Of a DNA stretch of 15,823 nt, positions 1-6,988 are shown piece after piece. Location: positions 1 through 15,823 of the forward strand of contig CAMLSI010000058.1 in assembly GCA_946482585.1 (NCBI GenBank), read 5' to 3'. This DNA comes from an uncultured Lysobacteraceae bacterium (lineage in GTDB: Bacteria > Pseudomonadota > Gammaproteobacteria > Xanthomonadales > Rhodanobacteraceae). The notes under the pieces were generated by a model that ran no database searches, was not told the DNA's origin, and worked only from the letters and a program-made list of their open reading frames with translations. A program made the position numbers and the translations under genes. Each line of letters opens with the position of its first letter. Position 1 is the stretch's first letter.

Positions 1-141
1 GATCGCCAATGCGCTGTCGAGCGAGGCCTCGGTGAAGCGCGGGGTCTCGGTTTCATCTGCCAGATCGAAGCCGGGATCCACGCCGGCTTCGAGCGGAAAC
101 TCGTGCAGCAACGACAGGCAGAACGCATCGATGGTGCTGAT
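1..141 (-). other. Helicase-like (UvrD/AddA family) coding segment joined to the pump gene
   Basis: The 47 codons read on the minus strand from 141 to 1 encode ISTIDAFCLSLLHEF, then PLEAGVDPGFDLADETE, then a helical stretch ending SLDSALAI. Order and spacing resemble the superfamily 1 region around motif Ib of UvrD/RecB/AddA helicases: T-I/F-D/H-x-F/L, an LL helix, then 'D-F-x-ILDSED' followed by a helix. No RND pump has this sequence after GDIA. Walker A would lie upstream of this piece and is absent, so this is an internal fragment. The match is from memory of the family, not from a search. Whether it is a true genomic fusion or an assembly misjoin cannot be decided from the window. Confidence 0.65.
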
Positions 142-927
142 GGCGATGTCGCCGAGCCGGAAACTGCGGCCGTTCGCATGAATGCCGATGTTCGCGATCG
201 CGTCGACCGAGTCGAATTCGCCGGTCACGCGCAGGCCGACGCGCTGCACGCCGGATTCGACCACGCCCGCGGGCTCGACCACGTTGGTCGCGCGCAGGGT
301 CTCGCGGATCAACGCAGGATCGAGTCCCAGCGACGAGAGTTTCGCCGTGGAGATTTCGACGTAGATGCGCTCGTCCTGCACGCCGATGTACTGGATCTTG
401 CTGACGTCGGGCACGCGCAGCAGCTCGTTGCGCGCCTGGTCGACGAAGCGGCGCAGGTCGGCGTAGTCGAAGCCGTCGGCGGTGAACGCGTAGAGATTTC
501 CGAAGGTGTCGCCGAATTCGTCGTTGAAATACGGACCCTGCACGTCGGCCGGCAGCTGCGGCTTGAGGTCGCCGAGTTTCTTGCGCACCTGATACCAGAC
601 CCCGGGCACGTCGGCCGAGCGCACGGAGTCGCGCAGCATCACCGTGATCTGTGTGATGCCGGGCTTGCTGTAGCTGGCCAGGTAGTCGAGTTCGGCGATT
701 TCCTGCAGTTTCTTTTCCAGCCGATCGGTGACCTGCTGCGCGACTTCGTCGGCGCTCGCGCCGGGCCAGCGCGCCTCGACGATCATGGCCTTCACGGTGA
801 AGGTGGGATCTTCCATCTGTCCCAGATGGAAATACGCGTAGATGCCGCCGCCGCTGAACAGCAGCATCAGGAACAGCACGAAGGACTGGTGCCTGAGCGC
901 CCAGGCGGAAAGATTGAAGCGGTCCAT
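1..927 (-). CDS. RND efflux pump permease, N-terminal part, running in frame into a helicase-like segment; partial
   Basis: Inner-membrane proton-driven efflux pump subunit (AcrB/MexB superfamily). The start ATG at 927 lies two bases after the adaptor stop (TGATCATG junction) with GGAG eight bases upstream. The first ~262 residues are typical of the family: a short cytoplasmic N-terminus, a membrane helix at about residues 14-33 (VLFLMLLF), then the porter region with the motifs YSKPG, WYQVRKKLGD, FNDEFGDT, YAFTADG and VGLRVTGEFDSVDAI, ending in FRLGDIA. A complete pump has about 1000-1050 residues and would continue with further porter and transmembrane segments. Instead, from base 141 down to base 1 the same open frame reads ISTIDAFCLSLL and onwards, which matches a UvrD/AddA-type helicase and not an RND pump. 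The frame is open at the window edge. Either the gene is broken by a rearrangement or the assembly is chimeric here. Pump identity is secure; substrate is unknown. Confidence 0.9.
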   Translation of the reverse strand, partial: MDRFNLSAWALRHQSFVLFLMLLFSGGGIYAYFHLGQMEDPTFTVKAMIVEARWPGASADEVAQQVTDRLEKKLQEIAELDYLASYSKPGITQITVMLRDSVRSADVPGVWYQVRKKLGDLKPQLPADVQGPYFNDEFGDTFGNLYAFTADGFDYADLRRFVDQARNELLRVPDVSKIQYIGVQDERIYVEISTAKLSSLGLDPALIRETLRATNVVEPAGVVESGVQRVGLRVTGEFDSVDAIANIGIHANGRSFRLGDIAISTIDAFCLSLLHEFPLEAGVDPGFDLADETETPRFTEASLDSALAI

Positions 928-929
928 GA

Positions 930-2018
930 TCAGCGCTCCGCCACGGTCGTGGAAACGGTCGGCGCGACCTTCTGGCCGTCGCGCAGCAGGTGCACGCCGG
1001 CCGTCACGACGACATCGCCGTCGTGCAGCCCGTGGCTGACCAGCACCGCATCGCGCGCCGCGCGCGCCAGCGTCACCGGCCGCGCCTCCACGCGCATCGA
1101 CGGCGTGACGATCCAGACCCGCGGCTTGCCGTCGGTATCGAGGATCGCCGTCAGCGGCACGCGGCGCAGGTCTTCGCCGATGCCGAGGCCGACGGTGAGC
1201 TTGGCCGTCATGCCCAGCCTCAGCGCGGCATCGGCATCGAGCACGCTCACGCGCGCGGCATAGGTGCGCGTGACGTCGTCCGTATCCGGCGCGAGTTCGC
1301 GCAGCCGGCCCTGATAGCGGCGCGCGGGATCGGCCCAGAGCTCCACCGCGAGCGAGCGGGCGGTGCGCAGTTCGTCCACGCGCGATTCCGGCACGCTGAC
1401 GACGAGTTCGCGCTCGCCGTCCTCGGCGACATGGACGACGACCTGGCCCGCCTGCACGACGCGGCCGGCTTCGGCGTCAATCGCAGTGACCACGCCGGGC
1501 GCGGTCGCGCGCAGCACGGTGTAGCCGGCCTGGTTCGCCGCGACGCGGTGATTGGCTTCGGCCGCTCGCAGGGACTGCGTCGCGGTATCGACCGACAGGC
1601 GCGCCTTCTCCAGATCGGAACGACCGACATAGCCCTTCTGTGCGAGCGCCTCGTAGCGCTGCGCGTCGGCCTTGGCCTGCGCGAGCTGCGCGCGCGCCGC
1701 GTCGACCTGAGCCCGGTAGGCCGCGGCATTCAGCGCGGTATCGGACGGATCGAGCTCCATCAGCGGCGCGCCCGCGGCGACGGTGTCGCCGACCTCGACG
1801 AGACGGCGCCGGATGCGCCCGCCGACCTGGAAGCCGAGCGCGTCTTCGCGGCGCGCCTTGATTTCGCCGGAATAGGCGGCGACGAGGAGTTCCGCCGGCG
1901 GCGCGACGGTCAGCGTGCGCACCGGGCGGATTTCCTCCGCCGGTTCGACAGGAGGCGCACAGCCCGACAGCAGCGCGGCGGCGGCGAGGGCGACGGCAAA
2001 AGCGATCTTGAGTGACAT
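930..2018 (-). CDS. Efflux RND transporter periplasmic adaptor subunit (membrane fusion lipoprotein)
   Basis: Adaptor that links an RND pump to an outer-membrane channel. The 362-residue protein starts MSLK, has a hydrophobic signal segment and a lipobox LLSG-C with the acylated Cys at residue 20, so it should be a periplasmic lipoprotein. The barrel-sandwich half-motif GGRIRRRLVEVGDTV with LMELDPSD is followed by an alpha-hairpin (about residues 85-165, rich in Ala/Gln/Arg), the second lipoyl half (RATAPGVVTAIDAEAG), then beta-barrel and membrane-proximal domains. The length is normal for the family. I chose the ATG at 2018 over an in-frame GTG at 2045 because it puts a Lys just before the hydrophobic core. 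The GTG would overlap the stop of the upstream small gene (GTGA), so translational coupling remains possible. It is followed after two bases by the pump gene. No local regulator gene is visible. Confidence 0.93.
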   Translation of the reverse strand: MSLKIAFAVALAAAALLSGCAPPVEPAEEIRPVRTLTVAPPAELLVAAYSGEIKARREDALGFQVGGRIRRRLVEVGDTVAAGAPLMELDPSDTALNAAAYRAQVDAARAQLAQAKADAQRYEALAQKGYVGRSDLEKARLSVDTATQSLRAAEANHRVAANQAGYTVLRATAPGVVTAIDAEAGRVVQAGQVVVHVAEDGERELVVSVPESRVDELRTARSLAVELWADPARRYQGRLRELAPDTDDVTRTYAARVSVLDADAALRLGMTAKLTVGLGIGEDLRRVPLTAILDTDGKPRVWIVTPSMRVEARPVTLARAARDAVLVSHGLHDGDVVVTAGVHLLRDGQKVAPTVSTTVAER

Positions 2019-2041
2019 GACGGCAGGACCTGGCAGGGAAA

Positions 2042-2266
2042 TCACGAATCGCCCCGACGCCCCGAGTGCGGCGGCGCCGCGCTCGGGGACGGGTCGGGCG
2101 GAGCGGCGGTCGCCGGCGCGCGTGCGGGCCGCGTGAGCGCGGCCCAGAGCCCGGCGATCGAGGAAAAGGCAGTGGAACGGCCCGTGCGGACGTCCTGGAC
2201 CACCCCGGCGATCCCGTGCCGGTCGCGGCGGTAGAGGCGGACGATGTAACTGCGGATGGGCTGCAC
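2042..2266 (-). CDS. Small conserved hypothetical protein, first gene of the efflux operon
   Basis: A 74-residue protein starting at GTG 2266, with a good ribosome site (GGGAG, about eight bases upstream). Residues 4-46 (IRSYIVRLYRRD, GVVQDVRTGRSTAF, LWAAL) look like a family of short proteobacterial proteins of unknown function with the pattern SYIVR-x-YRR...GVVEDV...G...F....LW. The last ~28 residues are a Pro/Ala/Ser-rich, probably disordered tail. Its stop overlaps the alternative GTG start of the adaptor and lies 23 bases before the preferred ATG, so the two are likely co-transcribed. No signal peptide or membrane helix is seen. Function is not known. The tail composition leaves some doubt about the exact end of the conserved part, but strand, ribosome site and operon fit support a real gene. 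Confidence 0.6.
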   Translation of the reverse strand: MQPIRSYIVRLYRRDRHGIAGVVQDVRTGRSTAFSSIAGLWAALTRPARAPATAAPPDPSPSAAPPHSGRRGDS

Positions 2267-2306
2267 GGCGTTCTCCCGGGGACGGGGAGAACGATAGGAA
2301 GCAGGG

Positions 2307-2328
2307 GGCTACTTATTGGCTACTTATT
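2307..2328. promoter_or_regulatory. Perfect tandem 11-bp direct repeat upstream of the efflux operon
   Basis: GGCTACTTATT occurs twice head to tail (2307-2317 and 2318-2328), about 40 bases upstream of the first operon gene. On the transcribed strand it reads AATAAGTAGCC twice. An 11-bp period places both copies on nearly the same face of the helix, as in a regulator site. A+T content is higher than in the surroundings. No regulator is assigned. Confidence 0.4.
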
Positions 2329-2335
2329 CGGGAAT

Positions 2336-2354
2336 CGGGACGGGTTCCGTCCCG
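2336..2354. repeat. Perfect 8-bp inverted repeat (hairpin)
   Basis: Arms CGGGACGG (2336-2343) and CCGTCCCG (2347-2354) enclose the loop GTT. There is no T-tract on either side, so a classical terminator is unlikely. It sits immediately upstream of the tandem repeat in front of the efflux operon. Confidence 0.5.
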
Positions 2355-2440
2355 TGCTACGCGCACCGCCGTCGAATGGCGACCATCGAACAGGTCGTGC
2401 GCGGACGCTACTCCCCCGACAGCGACAGGTCGTCGACGGC

Positions 2441-2472
2441 AGCGTGCGCTCGCGCCGGCGAGCGCACGATCG
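2441..2472. repeat. Dispersed palindromic repeat, copy A
   Basis: An 11-bp perfect stem, CGTGCGCTCGC (2443-2453) with GCGAGCGCACG (2458-2468), encloses the loop GCCG. The 32-base unit 2441-2472 recurs at 9464-9495 with only two differences, and its right half recurs inverted at 12977-12989. It is intergenic, which suits a REP-like element. Confidence 0.6.
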
Positions 2473-2914
2473 AGGCTATTGGGCGAGGTAATTCGATACC
2501 CCCGAGCGTGCGGGCGCCGATGGCGGCCACGCGCTACGCGGATCGCGGAAGCTCCGGGGCCGGGGCTCGGTCGGGGCGGCGGCGAACCGTTTTCATCGGC
2601 GACCTTGCCGGCCGCGGCAGTGTCCTAGTCACCCGTTCAGCAGGCCGGACCTCCTGCGGGGAGGTTGCAGGTCTTCAGTTCATGCAACGATGCATCGACT
2701 TCAAAAACGTATTGTTATCGAATTATTGATATCCCTTTTTCTTCGTCGAATTCCTGTTGATGTCCAATTGGGCGCTTCCATCGCAGCCGCGTTGCGCGGC
2801 GGACGCGAGCATGCCGCCGACCGCGTACGGACAGCCGCCGAGCGGCCGGTGCGCGAGCCGCCGGCGATCCGGCGACGCGGTCGCCATCGATTCCTTGGTA
2901 CAGGAGCGAAAGCC

Positions 2915-3667
2915 ATGTTCGACGCACACAAAGCGCTCGTGGTGTATTCCGGCGTGCTGACGCTCGCCGCTGTCGCGGCACTGCTCAGCGGCTTCACGGA
3001 CGCGGGCGGCGGCAACGGGCGCTTCGCGACGCTGACCGTGCAGCGCATCAACGTCGTCGAGCCCGACGGTACACTGCGCATGGTGCTTTCCAACAACAGC
3101 AAGATTCCGGGCGTCATCATCGCGGGACACGAATACCCGGACTACGGCGGTCGCAAGGCGTCGACCGCGGCCGGCGCGCTGTTCTACGACGCCAACGGGA
3201 CGGAAAGCGGCGGCCTCACGTTCGGCGGCATCAAGGCGGCGGATGGCAGCAAGTCGCGCTTCGGTCATCTGAGTTTCGATGCCTACGACCAGGATCAGAT
3301 GTTCGCCATCGACGCGCTGAGCGACGGCACCAACCAGGCGGCGACGATCAAGATCTGGGACATGCCGGGCTGGTCGATCAAGGAATACCTCGACCTGCGA
3401 GACGCGATCCGCAACCTTCCGCCGGCGGAACAGGAGGCGCGCATCGCGGCATTCTTCGCGACGCATCCGGTCGGCCAGCTGCGCACGCTCCTGAGCGAGG
3501 AAAACTATCCGGATGCGCCGGAGTTCAGCCGCAACATCCTCAGCATCAACGACAAGACCGGCAACGAGCGCACGCGGCTCGGTGTCGATGATCGTGACAA
3601 GCCCAGCCTCAAGTTCCTCGATGCCGATGCCACGGTGACGCACGAATATCCGCCGCCCACGCCGTAG
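2915..3667 (+). CDS. Membrane-anchored conserved protein of unknown function
   Basis: A 250-residue protein. ATG at 2915 is chosen because AGGAG (2902-2906) lies eight bases upstream; the frame stays open further 5' but that part is Arg-rich and not protein-like. One hydrophobic segment (about residues 7-26, ALVVYSGVLTLAAVAALLSG) acts as a signal anchor or signal peptide. The rest is soluble and presumably periplasmic. Motifs RINVVEPDGTLRMVLSN, PGVIIAGHEYP, GGLTFGG, LSFDAYDQDQ and, near the C-terminus, SINDKTGNERTRLGVDD resemble a widespread family of bacterial hypothetical proteins with repeated beta-hairpin blocks of the type 'V-x-x-P-D-G-x-x-R'. I know no biochemical function for it. It stands alone and is convergent with the large regulator downstream, with a hairpin-rich gap after the stop. 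Confidence 0.85.
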   Translation: MFDAHKALVVYSGVLTLAAVAALLSGFTDAGGGNGRFATLTVQRINVVEPDGTLRMVLSNNSKIPGVIIAGHEYPDYGGRKASTAAGALFYDANGTESGGLTFGGIKAADGSKSRFGHLSFDAYDQDQMFAIDALSDGTNQAATIKIWDMPGWSIKEYLDLRDAIRNLPPAEQEARIAAFFATHPVGQLRTLLSEENYPDAPEFSRNILSINDKTGNERTRLGVDDRDKPSLKFLDADATVTHEYPPPTP

Positions 3668-3717
3668 CGATCGCTACGGAACGCTCGCGCGGCGTTGCAC
3701 GGTCGCCGCCGCGCGAG
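3663..3717. terminator. Palindrome plus hairpin between convergent genes; probable bidirectional terminator
   Basis: A 16-base perfect palindrome CGTAGCGATCGCTACG (3663-3678) overlaps the TAG stop of gene 2915. It is followed by an 11-bp perfect stem, CTCGCGCGGCG (3684-3694) and CGCCGCGCGAG (3707-3717), with a 12-base loop. The spot between two converging genes is right for a shared terminator, though no long T-run is present. Confidence 0.5.
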
Positions 3718-3748
3718 TCTCCTGCGCGTCGACCGGACTCGCACGGCC

Positions 3749-6700
3749 TCACCGCAACGTCCGGAACAACTTCTCGCTCGCTGCCGACGGCGCAATGCCC
3801 AGGGTCACCGACAGCGTCTGCCGCAGACGCCGGTAGGCGCTGATCGCTTCGGTGCGCCGGTCCAGGCGCTGGTAGCAGCGCATCAGTCCCTGGTAGAACG
3901 ACTCGATCACCGGATCGGCATCGAGCCCGCGCTGATACGCAGCGATCGCGGCCTCGGTCCGTTCCTGCCGCTCCAGTTCCTGCGCGTAGTGATCGAGGGC
4001 GTGGATGTAGCGGCCGCGCAGGCGTTCGCGCGTCGCGATGGGCCAGGACTCGCCGTCGTCTTCGGCGAGGAACGTGCCCTGATACAGCGACAGTGCGCGC
4101 TCCCAGTCGGCGAACGCGGGAGCGTCCTGCTGTCTCGCCGCCGCGCCCGCTGCGGCCAGTGCCGCCTCGAACGCGAACACGTCGATGTGAATGCGCTCGC
4201 GATCGAGCGCCAGCTTGCCGCCCTGGGCGATCACGCAGCCCGCGTCGCCGAGCAATTGCCGCAGGCGCAGCACCGTCGCATCCAGCGACCGCGCCGCGAC
4301 ATCGCCTTCCTCGTCGGGCCACAGCGCGTCGAAGAGCTTCTGCGCCGACACGCCGCTGCCGCCGAACGCGATCAGCGCCTTGAGCAGGGCCAGTGTCTTG
4401 CGCGGCACTTTGCGCGAAAACGCGAGCGGTTCGCCGTCGCGCCGGACCTCGAACCGGCCCAGCGTGCGCACCTCGAGCGGCCAGGGCCAGTCGGGCACGG
4501 CCGTCGTCGGCGGCTTCAGCGCGAAGCGGCGGATCAACATGCGCGCATAGTCGGTATCGATGCCGGCGCTCAGCGCGCGCGCCAGCAGCGGTGGCAGCGC
4601 GTGCGGCATCAGGCGCAGGAACCAGAGTCCCGGATCCTGGCGGCTGCCCAGAAGTCCGCGTGCAAGGCACACGTCGGCGCGCGCGAAGTCGCCGGCATCG
4701 AGTGCGACGCACGCTTCGGCGAGATCGGCGACATAGCCGAGCCGGTCGTAGCTGGTACCGTCGACCAGGGCGCGCGCCTGTTCCAGCAGCGGCAGCGCCT
4801 CGCCATCGGCCTCGCCGCCGCGCAGCAGCAGGGCAAGCTGTACGCGACTGTAAAACCGATAGAAGTGGATTCCTGCGCCATCGGCGGCCTCGAGCTGCCG
4901 CCGTGCCGCCTCGACGGCCGCGTGCGCATCGCCGGCCTGTGCATGGATGTATGTGCTCAACCCGGCGTCCGCCATGCTGTCGGCGCGCCGCGCCGGATTC
5001 CAGAACGCGTGATTGCGCTGGCGCAGCGCTTCGGCACCGGCGATGTCGCCCCTGGAAATGGCGATCAGCGCGAGCCCGACGTGGCAGTAGATCGCCAGCA
5101 GCGGCACCGACAGGGCGTTGTCGCGCGCGATGGCCAGCGACCGTTCGAACGCATCGTGCGCCGCGCTCGTATCGCCGCGGCGAAATTCGAAGTAGCCGTC
5201 ATGCATCCACCACAGCGCGCGCACGAACGGATTGACCGCGTCATCGGCCAGCCACGGCGCGACCAGGGCGACCAGGCGCTGCGCCTGATCCATCTGCGCC
5301 GAACTCGTGTAGTGGCCCAGCAGCAGGCTCGCCGCGTTCAGCCGCGCATCGACCGGCGCCTCCGCGCCGAACAGCGCATAGAGCCGGGCGATGCAGGCCT
5401 GCAGCAGCGCCGGCTGCGGCCGGCGGAAGCCGAGCGCGAACAGCACCGCGGACTGCGCATGCAGCTCCGCGCCCGGCGACGGAAACGTCGGCCTCGTCGC
5501 GAGCAGGCCGAGGATGCGGTCGATCCACGGATCCAGCGTCGCGAGCTCGTCGAATTCCATGTAGCAACTGATGATCACGCCCGCGCACGATTGCGTGCGC
5601 GCGAACGTGTCGTCCGGAAAGCGCTCGTAGCATTGCGCGAACACCTCGCGGGCGCGCGCCGGCGCGATGCCGGACAGCGACACGCCCTGCCACAGCCCCA
5701 GCCATGGCGAGGCGGCGATCACCGGCACCGGCAGCGCCGCGACCCAGCGGCGCAAGGTCGTCGCGCGGCCCTGCTCGAACAGGCGCGGCGCGCTGCCCAA
5801 CAGCAGCGCTGCGGCCGCGGGCCAGTCCTGCGCGCCGCACGACAGCGCGAATGCGTCCTCGATCTGGTCGCTTTCGCTCAGCAGCGCGGCGGCGGCGCGG
5901 CGCCGCTCCCGCGCTGCCTCCGGCGCATGCATCTGCTCGAACTGCTGCAGCAGGAACGCGCGGAACAGATCGTGGAAGCGGTAGGTGTCGCCGACGCGGT
6001 CGACGAACAGGCGCCGCCGGTGCAGTTCGTGCAGCAGCGCGCCGGCCTCGCGCCCGCCGCTGAGCCGCTCCGCCTGATCGGGCGTGGCCTGCCGCAGCAA
6101 CGCGACGCACGCGAGGATCTGTCGTTCGGTCGTTGAAAGGTCGGCGAAAATTTCACCCGCGAAATAGTCGAACAACACCTCGCGACCGCCGACCGGCGCG
6201 GCGGCGATGCCGGCGCCGTTGCCGCGTGCGCGCTCCAGGCTCAAGGTCAGCCCGACTGGCCAGCCTTCGACATCGCGATACAGCGCGGCGAGTTCGGCCT
6301 CGCTCAATGCCTGCCGCTGTTCGGCGATGCGGCGCGTCTCGGCAAGGTCCAGGCGCAGCGCTTCCCACTCGAGCGTGGCCAGCCGATCCTGCGCGCGCAG
6401 CGCCGCGCAGTGCGGCGGCGGCTCCTGCCGGCTGATCACGGCGATGCCCGCGCCCTCGGGCACTTCGCGCGCGATCGTGTCGAACAGCGCGTGCAGGCCG
6501 GCATCGGCGGGCAGTTCGTGATAGTTGTCGAGCACGATCAGCGACGGCCCCTTGAATCGTGCGAACAGCGCGCGGAAATACAGGCGTGCGAATCCGCGCG
6601 GATCGGTCTGCCCCGCGGCCTTGAGCTGCGGCAGCGCGGGTTGCTTGCGCGTGCCGGCCGGCGCGGCCTCGCTGAGGTAGTGGAAGAAGGTGGCGAGATC

Positions 6701-6910
6701 CGCATCGCCCGCGTCGATCTGGTACCAGAGGCCGTTGAGCTTGCGCGCCTGCAGATAGCTCGCGAGCAGCGACGTCTTGCCGCCGCCCGGCGGCCCGGTG
6801 ACCCAGGTCAGCGGACGTTCGCGGCAACGGTCCAGCGTATCGAACAGGCGTTCCCGCGGCACGACCCGGTGCAACTTCGGTCGCGTCAGTTTGGCCAACG
6901 TCGACGCCAT
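3749..6910 (-). CDS. STAND-type ATPase/TPR transcriptional regulator with C-terminal winged helix and BTAD domain
   Basis: A large cytoplasmic regulator of 1053 residues. An N-terminal MalT-like P-loop ATPase has Walker A GPPGGGKTS at 39-47 and Walker B LIVLDN at 124-129. A long alpha-helical middle (about 330-800), rich in Ala/Leu and TPR-like, probably senses a ligand or partner. A winged-helix DNA-binding domain starts near residue 812 (LEVRTLGRFEVRRDGEPL, then LWPDEEGDVAARSLDATVLRLRQLLG). A BTAD helical domain runs to the end (about 905-1050, with YQGTFLAEDD and YQRGLDADPVIESFYQGLMRCYQRLDRR). No LuxR-type helix-turn-helix is present, unlike MalT. In streptomycete AfsR/SARP proteins the DNA-binding/BTAD block is at the N-terminus, so the order is reversed here. 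It sits 68 bases after the membrane operon on the same strand but has its own -10-like TACAAT. The start ATG at 6910 has only a weak ribosome site (GAGAG). Target genes are unknown. Confidence 0.9.
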   Translation of the reverse strand: MASTLAKLTRPKLHRVVPRERLFDTLDRCRERPLTWVTGPPGGGKTSLLASYLQARKLNGLWYQIDAGDADLATFFHYLSEAAPAGTRKQPALPQLKAAGQTDPRGFARLYFRALFARFKGPSLIVLDNYHELPADAGLHALFDTIAREVPEGAGIAVISRQEPPPHCAALRAQDRLATLEWEALRLDLAETRRIAEQRQALSEAELAALYRDVEGWPVGLTLSLERARGNGAGIAAAPVGGREVLFDYFAGEIFADLSTTERQILACVALLRQATPDQAERLSGGREAGALLHELHRRRLFVDRVGDTYRFHDLFRAFLLQQFEQMHAPEAARERRRAAAALLSESDQIEDAFALSCGAQDWPAAAALLLGSAPRLFEQGRATTLRRWVAALPVPVIAASPWLGLWQGVSLSGIAPARAREVFAQCYERFPDDTFARTQSCAGVIISCYMEFDELATLDPWIDRILGLLATRPTFPSPGAELHAQSAVLFALGFRRPQPALLQACIARLYALFGAEAPVDARLNAASLLLGHYTSSAQMDQAQRLVALVAPWLADDAVNPFVRALWWMHDGYFEFRRGDTSAAHDAFERSLAIARDNALSVPLLAIYCHVGLALIAISRGDIAGAEALRQRNHAFWNPARRADSMADAGLSTYIHAQAGDAHAAVEAARRQLEAADGAGIHFYRFYSRVQLALLLRGGEADGEALPLLEQARALVDGTSYDRLGYVADLAEACVALDAGDFARADVCLARGLLGSRQDPGLWFLRLMPHALPPLLARALSAGIDTDYARMLIRRFALKPPTTAVPDWPWPLEVRTLGRFEVRRDGEPLAFSRKVPRKTLALLKALIAFGGSGVSAQKLFDALWPDEEGDVAARSLDATVLRLRQLLGDAGCVIAQGGKLALDRERIHIDVFAFEAALAAAGAAARQQDAPAFADWERALSLYQGTFLAEDDGESWPIATRERLRGRYIHALDHYAQELERQERTEAAIAAYQRGLDADPVIESFYQGLMRCYQRLDRRTEAISAYRRLRQTLSVTLGIAPSAASEKLFRTLR

Positions 6911-6943
6911 GATTCAGGCTCTCGCGGCGGAATCCCCGCGCGC

Positions 6944-6949
6944 ATTGTA
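6944..6949 (-). promoter_or_regulatory. Candidate -10 box for the BTAD regulator gene
   Basis: TACAAT on the minus strand lies 33 bases upstream of the start codon and is the only A+T-rich hexamer in the 68-base gap. No recognisable -35 is found 17 bases upstream (CGCCGC there), so the call is tentative. Confidence 0.3.
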
Positions 6950-6966
6950 GGCGGCGGGGCAGGGGA

Positions 6967-6988
6967 GCGGCGCTTTCCTCAGCGCCGC
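6967..6988 (-). terminator. Hairpin over the stop of the last membrane-operon gene
   Basis: Perfect 8-bp arms GCGGCGCT (6967-6974) and AGCGCCGC (6981-6988) enclose a six-base loop; the TGA stop lies at the loop edge. It separates the five-gene operon from the BTAD regulator gene. There is no U-tract, so strength is uncertain. Confidence 0.4.

Larger units (their letters stand above)
2267..2914. other. Gene-less intergenic region with repeats, upstream of both the efflux operon and gene 2915
   Basis: About 650 bases separate two divergent genes, and I see no convincing coding frame in it. It holds a tandem 11-bp repeat (2307-2328), a perfect hairpin (2336-2354), a palindromic repeat shared with 9464-9495 (2441-2472), and a small hairpin with arms ACCTCC/GGAGGT near 2650. 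A markedly A+T-rich patch at about 2700-2760 stands out in this G+C-rich DNA and is the best place for the promoter of gene 2915. TTGATA at 2726-2731 could be a -35, but no good -10 follows. Confidence 0.6.

Noticed and set aside
103..1263. 386-codon plus-strand open frame
   Set aside because: It lies antisense to the RND pump and adaptor, both of which have clear family motifs; its own translation is Arg/Ala/Asp-rich with no motif. It is a high-GC shadow.
2016..2045. GTG 2045 as the adaptor start
   Set aside because: It would put nine extra residues without a basic residue ahead of the lipoprotein signal; ATG 2018 gives a standard signal. The GTGA overlap keeps it as an alternative only.
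2690..2914. In-frame 75-codon N-terminal extension of gene 2915
   Set aside because: The extension is Arg-rich without conserved look, while ATG 2915 has a strong AGGAG site and directly precedes the signal-anchor segment.
3942..3949. GCGATCGC as a cyanobacterial HIP1 signal
   Set aside because: The gene content and lipoprotein adaptor/RND/LysR set are proteobacterial; the octamer excess is reported only as a word bias.
3695..6136. 813-codon plus-strand open frame
   Set aside because: It lies antisense to the BTAD regulator; composition is dominated by Arg, Ala and Gln with no domain seen. Shadow frame.
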